Shown here one piece after another: positions 57,416 through 64,000 of a stretch of DNA of 64,000 nucleotides. Each line of letters opens with the position of its first letter. Position 1 is the stretch's first letter. The stretch is taken from contig CAWGYT010000025.1 of NCBI GenBank assembly GCA_963826795.1, forward strand, positions 1 through 64,000, given 5' to 3'. The notes under the pieces were generated by a model. The model was not told the DNA's origin. It was given only the letters and a program-made list of their open reading frames with translations, and made no database searches. Origin of the DNA: CAWGYT01 sp963826795 (GTDB taxonomy: Bacteria > Planctomycetota > Planctomycetia > Pirellulales > Pirellulaceae). The position numbers were made by a program, and so were the translations under genes.

Positions 57416-58468
57416 TTAATGCACGCCCACCTTCCTCTGCAGAGCTCGGTCCCGGCATCGTTCGAACTCGGCGACTTCCACGCGGCTGCCAACGACGAAC
57501 GCCGATCGCTGGTGGACCGTCGTCGGCTGAAGAGTCAGCACACGATCGAATCCGTTGGTGGCGTACCCACCTGCCTGCTCGGCGATGAAGGCGATCGGAT
57601 TCACCTCGTATAACAGTCGCAGCTTGCCGTTCGGATGGGAAGCCGTCGGTGGATACGCAAATACCCCGCCTTTCAATAAAGTCCGGTGGAAATCGGCAAC
57701 GAGCGAGCCGATATAGCGCAGCCCATAGGCGCGACCGTTTAACCCGGCCCTCAGCCGATCGAAGTATTCGCGATAATAATCCGGAAATGCATCCCGGTTG
57801 CCTTCATTGACCGAGTAATACGTACCCTGATCCGGCATCTGCATGTTCTCATGACTCAGCACATAGGCCCCCAACGCCGGATCCAGCGTAAATCCGTGCA
57901 CGCCTCGACCCGCCGTGTAGACCAACATCGTGGACGAACCATAGATCACGTACCCGGCCGCGATCTGTTGGGTTCCGGGCTGCAAGATCCAATCGATCGA
58001 GACGTCACTCAAGTCGTCCGGGCGACGCAGGACGGAAAAGATCGTCCCCACGCAAACGTTGACGTCGATATTCGAGGAACCGTCCAAGGGATCGAACACG
58101 ACCGCATACTTGGCGTTGGATCCCGACCGCCGCATGATGATCGGATCCTCGTGCTCTTCCGAGGCGAGGATTCCGATGCTGTCGCGGAAACTGAGGCTGT
58201 GCAGCAGCGCGTCGTTGGCGTAGACGTCCAACTTCTGCTGCTCTTCACCCTGGACGTTCACATCTCCGTGCGCACCCAGGATATCCGTCAGTCCAGCTCG
58301 GCAAACCTTCGCCCGGATCGCCTTCGTCGCAAGCGTGATCCCGGACAACAGCCAGGAAAACTCGCCTGTCGCACCGGGAAACCGCTGTTGCTCCTGCAGG
58401 ATGTGCTGCTGAACGGTTACAAACGGAGCGCTGTCTGGCCACGCAGCATCGGGGGGTCGGGCAACCAT
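57416..58468 (-). CDS. fbp: Fructose-1,6-bisphosphatase class I
   Basis: 350 residues, intact. SWLLSGITLATKAIRAKVCR, VNVQGEEQQKLDVYANDALL, IGILASEEHEDP (metal Glu residues), YAVVFDPLDGSSNIDVNVCV (metal site DPLDGSSN), then YYSVNEGNRDAFPDYYREYF, RYIGSLVADFHRTLLKGGVF and KLRLLYEVNPIAFIAEQAGG with the Tyr, Lys, Arg and Glu positions of the sugar-phosphate site. It converts fructose 1,6-bisphosphate to fructose 6-phosphate in gluconeogenesis and feeds glgC, 98 bp downstream. MVARPPDAA at 58468 is the earliest start; a shorter start is possible. Confidence 0.95.
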   Translation of the reverse strand: MVARPPDAAWPDSAPFVTVQQHILQEQQRFPGATGEFSWLLSGITLATKAIRAKVCRAGLTDILGAHGDVNVQGEEQQKLDVYANDALLHSLSFRDSIGILASEEHEDPIIMRRSGSNAKYAVVFDPLDGSSNIDVNVCVGTIFSVLRRPDDLSDVSIDWILQPGTQQIAAGYVIYGSSTMLVYTAGRGVHGFTLDPALGAYVLSHENMQMPDQGTYYSVNEGNRDAFPDYYREYFDRLRAGLNGRAYGLRYIGSLVADFHRTLLKGGVFAYPPTASHPNGKLRLLYEVNPIAFIAEQAGGYATNGFDRVLTLQPTTVHQRSAFVVGSRVEVAEFERCRDRALQRKVGVH

Positions 58469-59156
58469 CGCAACAACGCGCCTCCTGGGATGAAAGGGAT
58501 CGGTTCCTCAAACACGGAACGCAGGTGATGTCCTGAATGTTGCAAACACAATGCCAAATCCCCGCGGATCGCGGGGTCCCACGCCGCACGGCACCTGCCT
58601 TGAGCTCCGCCCAACTTCAATTGGTATGACGAAACGTGAACTTTCGCGCAGCCACGCGGGTTTTCGATCGACCGGGCGATTCGCTCGGAATCGCGAGGCA
58701 ATCCGTCATCCCGTGCCCGGTGAGCGCGCGTTTTCGTCGCGCTCTGTGCCCAACACGGCACCGTTCGCGCGCCTCGTCGCGCCACGCGGGAGCTGAGCCC
58801 CGCTTGGTCGCTTGCGTTCGCATCCGTCGGCCTGCAACGATTGGTGAGTCCGTATCATCTGCCGGATCGCGGACCATCGCATGCCTCTTCAGCTCAGCAG
58901 CACGATCCCGCGCCAACCGATCGTGTCACCTGAGCGGTCCCAAGGGGCGGCGAGCGGCCAGGGGCGGCGGCCCAGGGAACCGCCCCCCCGACAAACGGAC
59001 CTCCCGCTCCACCGGAGGCATCCTGGACGCAGGCCGTCGCCTGCACGACAATCAGAGGAAGCGGGCGTGGTGTGGGCTGGTCCCCGTCTCGAACGGCGTT
59101 GCCCCGCGTCCCGCATCCCGCGGTACCGTGCGGATTTTACCCTTGAGGCGTTAACG
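58469..59156. other. 688-bp divergent spacer without a recognisable gene
   Basis: Several open frames exist on both strands but none shows a family signature. The region should hold the promoters of fbp-glgC (minus) and the DUF1553 gene (plus). Confidence 0.5.
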
Positions 59157-61481
59157 ATGAAAAACTGCGTTGTGACGTTGATGGCCGTCGCGGTGGCCCA
59201 ATTGCTGGTGTTTCGCGGTGAGGTGGCGACCGCGGTGGATTTCAATCAGGATGTGCTGCCGCTGTTGACCGATCGGTGCTTCGCCTGCCATGGACCGGAC
59301 GAAGGCGACCGCCAGGCCGACTTGCGACTGGACCAGGAGGCGTCGGCGAAAGAGGCGGTCATTGTTCCGGGCGATGCGTCGGCAAGCGAATTGTGGCAGC
59401 GGATTAGCAGCCGTGACCCCGACCTGCAGATGCCGCCCCCGGATTCCGGCAAGGAACTCACACCCGACCAACAGGAACTGATCCGCCGCTGGATTGACGA
59501 GGGGGCGGAATGGCGCGGGCACTGGGCGTTCGAGCCGCTGCGGCGTCCCACGCCGCCGGAAGTCCCGGGGACGGACGTGGGCAACGACGTGGATCGCTTT
59601 GTCTTGGACAAGCTGAAATCCCAGGGATTGTCACCTTCGCCCCGCGCCGACCGCGCCACGTTGCTGCGGCGAATCAGCTTGGATCTGACCGGCCTCCCGC
59701 CGACGCTCGGCGAACTCGATCGATTCCTCGCGGACGACTCGGCCGGCGCCTATGAAGCGGCGGTCGACCGCCTGCTGAACTCACCGCACTACGGCGAACG
59801 CATGGCGATGGGCTGGCTCGACGGAGCTCGCTTCGCAGACACGAACGGCTACCAAAACGATTTCGGACGCAGCATGTGGCCCTGGCGGGATTGGGTGATC
59901 GACGCCTTCAACCGGAACATGCCGTTCGATCAGTTCGTCCTGGAACAACTTGCCGGCGACTTGTTGCCCGAGCCGACGCGGTCGCAGGTCGTGGCGACGG
60001 GTTTTAATCGCAATCATCGCTCGGTGACCGAAGGGGGTTCCATCGAGGCCGAATGGCACACCGAGAACGTGGTGGATCGTGTCGAAACCACCAGCGTCGT
60101 GTTGCTCGGTTTGACGATGGGCTGCGCCCGCTGCCACGATCACAAGTACGATCCGATCACGCAGCGTGAGTTCTATCGATTCTTTGCCTTTTTCAACAAC
60201 GTCGACGAAAAAGGCGTCTACATCGAGACCCGTGGCAACGTGCCACCCCTGGTCTCCGTCCCCAGCGAGGCTCAGCGACAGCAGTTGGATCAGCTCGCAA
60301 GCGAAATCGCCACGGCCGAGCAGACGGGCGACGGCGAGCGTCTGGAGTCGCTGCGGAAGGAGCTGAGTGAGCTGGAAAAATCGCTGCCCACGGTGATGAT
60401 CATGAAGGAACGGGCCGAGCGGCGGCCGACTTATGTCCTGCGACGTGGCCAGTACGACTTGCCGGACACGTCCGAGGCGTTGGAGCCGGGAGTTCCGGCG
60501 TTCCTGCCGCCCCTGCCTCCCGACGCGCCCCCGAATCGACTGGGGCTGGCCCGCTGGATGATCGCCCCCAGCAATCCGCTGGTTGCCCGTGTGGTCGCGA
60601 ATCGATCGTGGCAACACTTTTTCGGCCAAGGCTTGGTCAAGAACTCCGACAACTTAGGACGGCAAAGCGACCCGCCGTCGCATCCCCAACTGCTCGATTG
60701 GCTCGCCACCGAATTGATCCGCAGCGGCTGGGATCTCAAGGCACTCCAAAAAGTGATCGTCATGAGTGCCACCTACCAACGAACGTCGGACGCGACGGCA
60801 CCGCAGTATCAGGCGGACCCCGCCAATCGCTGGCTGGCCCGAGGTCCGCGTTTTCGCATGCCGGCTGAATTGATTCGTGACCAGGCACTGGCCATTAGCG
60901 GGCTGCTTTCCACGCGGATCGGCGGCCCTTCGGTAAAGCCCTATCAGCCCGCCGGGCTCTGGTCCGAACTCGCGGGTGGAGCCAGTCAGGGGCCCTACGT
61001 GCAGGATCACGGCAGCGATCTGTATCGCCGCAGCCTCTACACCTATCGCAAACGAACCGTGCCTCATGCAACCATGACGACTTTCGATGCTCCCAGCTTC
61101 GAGATCTGCCAGGTCAAGCGATCCCGCACGAACACACCCTTGCAGTCGCTGGCGCTGCTGAACGACACCACGTACGTGGAAGCAGCCCGAATGCTGGCCC
61201 GTCGCATGCTGAGTGAGGTGCCGGACAATCCGCCGGAGCGGCTCGCGTATGGTTTTCGGCTGGCCACGGCTCGCCCGCCCGACCCGTCCGAAATCGCCAC
61301 GCTGCAGGCTGCCCTGGACCGTTATCTGGCCATCTATCACGCGGATCCGACGGCGGCCGAGCAATTGTTGGCCCATGGCGAGTCGCCGGTGGGTGACCCG
61401 TTCGAGCGGGCCGACTGGGCGGCCTACACAACGGTCGCCAGCCTGCTGTTGAATCTCGACGAAACCGTGACCAAGCCCTGA
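59157..61481 (+). CDS. Planctomycete cytochrome c / DUF1549 / DUF1553 protein, second copy
   Basis: 774 residues from ATG at 59157 (TTGAGGCG upstream), one intact frame. Signal peptide (VVTLMAVAVAQLLVFRGEVA), then PSCyt1 VDFNQDVLPLLTDRCFACHG (haem site CFACH), DLQMPPPDSGKELTPDQQEL-IRRWIDEGAEW, DUF1549 LLRRISLDLTGLPPTLGELD, YGERMAMGWLDGARFADTNG and GCARCHDHKYDPITQREFYR. DUF1553 has GLARWMIAPSNPLVARVVAN, WQHFFGQGLVKNSDNLGRQS, FRMPAELIRDQALAISGLLS and FEICQVKRSRTNTPLQSLAL. It is shorter than the first copy because the linker between DUF1549 and DUF1553 lacks the long coiled coil. It is paired with the DUF1501 gene at 61561. Confidence 0.93.
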   Translation: MKNCVVTLMAVAVAQLLVFRGEVATAVDFNQDVLPLLTDRCFACHGPDEGDRQADLRLDQEASAKEAVIVPGDASASELWQRISSRDPDLQMPPPDSGKELTPDQQELIRRWIDEGAEWRGHWAFEPLRRPTPPEVPGTDVGNDVDRFVLDKLKSQGLSPSPRADRATLLRRISLDLTGLPPTLGELDRFLADDSAGAYEAAVDRLLNSPHYGERMAMGWLDGARFADTNGYQNDFGRSMWPWRDWVIDAFNRNMPFDQFVLEQLAGDLLPEPTRSQVVATGFNRNHRSVTEGGSIEAEWHTENVVDRVETTSVVLLGLTMGCARCHDHKYDPITQREFYRFFAFFNNVDEKGVYIETRGNVPPLVSVPSEAQRQQLDQLASEIATAEQTGDGERLESLRKELSELEKSLPTVMIMKERAERRPTYVLRRGQYDLPDTSEALEPGVPAFLPPLPPDAPPNRLGLARWMIAPSNPLVARVVANRSWQHFFGQGLVKNSDNLGRQSDPPSHPQLLDWLATELIRSGWDLKALQKVIVMSATYQRTSDATAPQYQADPANRWLARGPRFRMPAELIRDQALAISGLLSTRIGGPSVKPYQPAGLWSELAGGASQGPYVQDHGSDLYRRSLYTYRKRTVPHATMTTFDAPSFEICQVKRSRTNTPLQSLALLNDTTYVEAARMLARRMLSEVPDNPPERLAYGFRLATARPPDPSEIATLQAALDRYLAIYHADPTAAEQLLAHGESPVGDPFERADWAAYTTVASLLLNLDETVTKP

Positions 61482-61560
61482 TTCGCTCCCGTTGGCAACT
61501 CGCCCCCCCGCCCCACCCCGCCCTGGCAGACCCTTGTTTCATCTCGCGAGGAATCCCAAG

Positions 61561-63048
61561 ATGTCCGAACGCCATGCCCATCTGCAGTCGGTGCAGCAGG
61601 ATAACCGCCGCTTGTTTCTGAAGACGACCGGGTTGAGCTTGGGCGGTGTGGCGCTGAATCTGCTGGGCGCAACCTCCCTTCCGCGGGCTCAAGCGTCGCC
61701 GGCAGCCGTCTCGGATGGACGGTCGGATGGCCTCGCCGATTTGCCGCACTTCGCCGCACGAGCCAAACGGGTGATTTACCTGTTTCAATCCGGCGCCCCT
61801 TCGCAATTCGAGTTGTTCGACTACAAGCCGCACCTCGCCTCCGTCCACCAGACCGAACTCCCCGCCAGCGTGCGAATGGGACAACGCTTGACGACCATGA
61901 CATCCGGGCAGGCCAGCTTTCCGATTGCGGCCTCCAAGTTCAAATTCGCTCAGCATGGCCAGTGCGGGACCTGGGTTAGCGAGCTGATGCCGCATGTGGC
62001 GGGAGCGGTCGACGACCTCTGTGTGATCCGCAGCATGCACACCGAGGCGATCAACCATGACCCGGCGATCACCTTCTGCCAAACCGGATCGCAGCTCGCC
62101 GGGCGACCCAGCATCGGCGCTTGGTTGGCCTATGGACTGGGAAGTGCCAATCGCGATTTGCCGACCTTCATGGTCCTCGTCTCCCGGGGTACGGGTCGAG
62201 CCGCCGGCCAGCCGCTTTACGATCGGCTGTGGGGCAGTGGCTTTTTGCCCAGCCGTTACCAAGGCGTGAAGCTTCGCAGCGGCGCCGATCCCGTGCTGTA
62301 CCTGTCCAACCCGAGCGGGTGGTCCGACACGACGCGACGCCAAGTGCTCGACGATCTGCGACAACTGAACCAACACAAATTTCAGCAGGCGGGGGATCCT
62401 GAAATCTTGAGTCGGATCGAGCAATACGAGCTGGCCTTTCGCATGCAGTCGGCGGTGCCCGAATTGACCGACGTGTCCGACGAACCGCAGCATATTCTGG
62501 ACCTCTACGGACCCGATGTCGCTCGGCCGGGCACCTACGCCCGCAACTGCCTTTTGGCCCGCCGCATGGCCGAACGCAATGTGCGTTTCGTCCAGCTGTA
62601 TCACATGGGCTGGGACCAGCACGACAACTTGCCCGACCATATGTCCAAGCAGTGCCGAGATACGGACCAGCCAACCGCCGCCTTGATCCGCGACCTCAAA
62701 CAACGAGGCCTGCTCGAGGACACCTTAATCGTGTGGGGCGGTGAGTTTGGGCGTACCGTGTATTGCCAAGGGACGCTGAACGAAACCACCTACGGTCGCG
62801 ACCATCACCCGCGCTGCTTCTCGCTGTTCCTTGCCGGAGGGGGAATTCGCGGCGGGATGGTGCACGGGGAGACTGACGAATACGGCTACAACATCGTTCG
62901 CGATCCGGTTCATGTTCACGACTTAAACGCCACGTTGCTCCATTGCCTGGGAATCGATCATCGGCGTTTGGCCGTGCCCAACCAGGGGCTTGACGTGCGT
63001 TTGACCGGTGTCGAGGATCACGCCGCGGTGACGTCGATTCTGGCCTAA
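61561..63048 (+). CDS. DUF1501 protein, second copy
   Basis: 495 residues from ATG at 61561, 79 bp after the DUF1553 stop. NRRLFLKTTGLSLGGVALNL is a Tat-like signal. RAKRVIYLFQSGAPSQFELF-DYKP, GTWVSELMPHVAGAVDDLCV, EAINHDPAITFCQTGSQLAG, YHMGWDQHDNLPDHMSKQCR and LIVWGGEFGRTVYCQGTLNE with GRDHHPRCFSLFLAGGG define the family. This is the 'QSGAPSQFELFDYKP' subgroup, different from the 'RGGVSHMESFDPKP' subgroup at 26044, so the two pairs are paralogous systems and not a recent duplication. The frame is intact. Confidence 0.93.
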   Translation: MSERHAHLQSVQQDNRRLFLKTTGLSLGGVALNLLGATSLPRAQASPAAVSDGRSDGLADLPHFAARAKRVIYLFQSGAPSQFELFDYKPHLASVHQTELPASVRMGQRLTTMTSGQASFPIAASKFKFAQHGQCGTWVSELMPHVAGAVDDLCVIRSMHTEAINHDPAITFCQTGSQLAGRPSIGAWLAYGLGSANRDLPTFMVLVSRGTGRAAGQPLYDRLWGSGFLPSRYQGVKLRSGADPVLYLSNPSGWSDTTRRQVLDDLRQLNQHKFQQAGDPEILSRIEQYELAFRMQSAVPELTDVSDEPQHILDLYGPDVARPGTYARNCLLARRMAERNVRFVQLYHMGWDQHDNLPDHMSKQCRDTDQPTAALIRDLKQRGLLEDTLIVWGGEFGRTVYCQGTLNETTYGRDHHPRCFSLFLAGGGIRGGMVHGETDEYGYNIVRDPVHVHDLNATLLHCLGIDHRRLAVPNQGLDVRLTGVEDHAAVTSILA

Positions 63049-63118
63049 GTGACGCCCCCGAACCGGATGCCGTCGCCCGCAGCGGGCCGTACGGACCCCA
63101 CACCTCGGAGAAATCCGC

Positions 63119-63223
63119 GTGAACTCGCCCTCGCACCGCGAATCGAACCGGCGCGAATGGATGCAAACCCTGGCTGCCCTCGGTGCCTCGACTATGGGGC
63201 TCGCCTGTGCGGTGTCCTGTTGA
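63119..63223 (+). pseudogene. Truncated Tat-signal gene after DUF1501
   Basis: GTG at 63119 with CGGAGAA upstream encodes NRREWMQTLAALGASTMGLA and stops after 34 codons. The twin-arginine signal is good, so this is probably the start of an exported protein. A further open stretch in the same frame up to about 63395 (SHWSIHAEQPGVTDSAEETL, WMYRRSVGFVLGNGATQSFF) may be its continuation after an error. The rest is replaced by repeat array 4. Confidence 0.5.
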
Positions 63224-63418
63224 CGGGACTGATGAGTTGAAGAGTGGTCTCACTGGAGCATTCACGCGGAGCAACCGGGTGTCACCGACTCGGCCGAAGA
63301 AACCCTCTGGATGTACCGACGCAGTGTGGGATTCGTGCTGGGCAACGGCGCCACGCAAAGCTTTTTCGATCTGCCAGGCGAAGTATCGGCCTCATGACAG
63401 CACCTCGGTTCCGGCACC

Positions 63419-64000
63419 CGCCCCCTCATCCGGCCTTCGGCCACCTTCTCCCGCGTTGGGGAGAAGGGACAGGAGGGTGTCACCTCTCCCGAGGCCGGGA
63501 GAGGTCGCTCGGGTCCCGCTGGCGGGAGCCGGGCGGGTGAGGGTTGAGTGTTTGGTCGGGACGGTGCCCCCTCATCCGGCCTTCGGCCACCTTCTCCCGC
63601 GTTGGGGAGAAGGGACAGGAGGGTGTCACCTCTCCCGAGGCCGGGAGAGGTCGCTCGGATCCCGCTGGCGGGAGCCGGGCGGGTGAGGGTTGAGTGTTTG
63701 GTCGGGACGGTGCCCCCTCATCCGGCCTTCGGCCACCTTCTCCCGCGTTGGGGAGAAGGGACAGGAGGGTGTCACCTCTCCCGAGGAGGGTGCAGCTAAG
63801 CGCGGGTGAGGGTTGAGTGTTTGGTCGGGACGGTGCCCCCTCATCCGGCCTTCGGCCACCTTCTCCCGCGTTGGGGAGAAGGGACAGGAGGGTGTCACCT
63901 CTCCCGAGGCCGGGAGAGGTCGCTCGGATCCCGCTGGCGGGAGCCGGGCGGGTGAGGGTTGAGTGTTTGGTCGGGACGGTGCCCCCTCATCCGGCCTTCG
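63419..64000. repeat. Tandem array 4, about 146-bp period, running off the window
   Basis: Units start near 63421, 63567, 63713, 63836 and 63982; one is shortened to about 123 bp. Each contains the long palindromic unit (CCCCTCATCCGGCCTTCGGC, then CTCCCGCGTTGGGGAGAAGG) and a second part with CTCTCCCGAGGCCGGGAGAG and GCTGGCGGGAGCC. Copies are nearly identical, so they are recent. Confidence 0.9.

Noticed and set aside
61114..62703. 529-codon open frame antisense to the second DUF1501 gene
   Set aside because: No motif; the plus strand encodes an intact family member.
1..64000. tRNA, rRNA or riboswitch genes
   Set aside because: No cloverleaf, rRNA motif or known aptamer consensus was recognised by eye on either strand; a covariance search was not possible.

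Overview
The window looks like two different genomes joined end to end. Positions 1 to about 8385 resemble a picocyanobacterium (Synechococcus/Cyanobium type): a decayed carboxyl-terminal processing protease, toxin-antitoxin pairs, an integron-like cassette, an MFS transporter, an O-methyltransferase, an IS110-family element and a HepT/MntA pair. From about 8385 to 64000 every recognisable gene is typical of Planctomycetes (Pirellulales-like): sulfatases, two DUF1553/DUF1501 pairs, PVC-type haem dehydrogenase, Gfo/Idh/MocA proteins with Tat signals, ceramidase-like protein, Lpg1974 and OprP porins, and palindrome-rich intergenic repeats. The join cuts two genes at once (mntA on the minus strand, a mannonate dehydratase on the plus strand), so a chimeric assembly is more likely than gene transfer. 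A cyanobacterium plus a planctomycete would fit a freshwater metagenome.

Layout of the first part: ctp remnant (1-410), RelE-type toxin and antitoxin remnants (529-1009), a secreted protein with a terminator (1088-1634), a cassette bounded by two attC-like sites that carries an HI1419/HI1420-type toxin-antitoxin pair (1721-2629), an O-methyltransferase tail, an MFS transporter diverging from a complete O-methyltransferase (3023-5595), amidase and IS3 scraps, an IS1111-like element with 16-bp inverted repeats (about 5966-7600) beside a DUF4160 stub, and hepT/mntA.

Layout of the second part: truncated manD, a palindromic repeat array, outer-membrane protein, glycerophosphodiester phosphodiesterase, sulfatase-SGNH fusion, ceramidase-like protein, acetamidase, Gfo/Idh protein, unknown secreted protein, sulfatase-serine hydrolase fusion, DUF1553+DUF1501 pair, repeat array, cardiolipin synthase and PhoPQ-activated-type protein, a sugar ABC importer (binding protein, ATPase, permease), recQ, VTC-domain protein, S9 peptidase, Gfo/Idh protein, a very large ThuA-PVC-HEAT-cytochrome c protein, treZ, alpha/beta hydrolase, OprP porin, Tat-exported unknown, DUF2237, HI0933-type flavoprotein, repeat array, glgC and fbp, a second DUF1553+DUF1501 pair, and a 146-bp tandem array that runs off the end. 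Together these suggest outer-membrane uptake, periplasmic breakdown of sulfated glycans and esters, sugar import, and a glycogen/trehalose store (fbp-glgC, treZ).

Many genes are readable only by switching frame, often several times, while their protein motifs stay intact. About a dozen switches lie within 42.0-43.6 kb. This points to indel errors in the sequence rather than true pseudogenes, so genes described as frame-disrupted are given as one conceptual gene. No tRNA, rRNA or CRISPR locus was seen.
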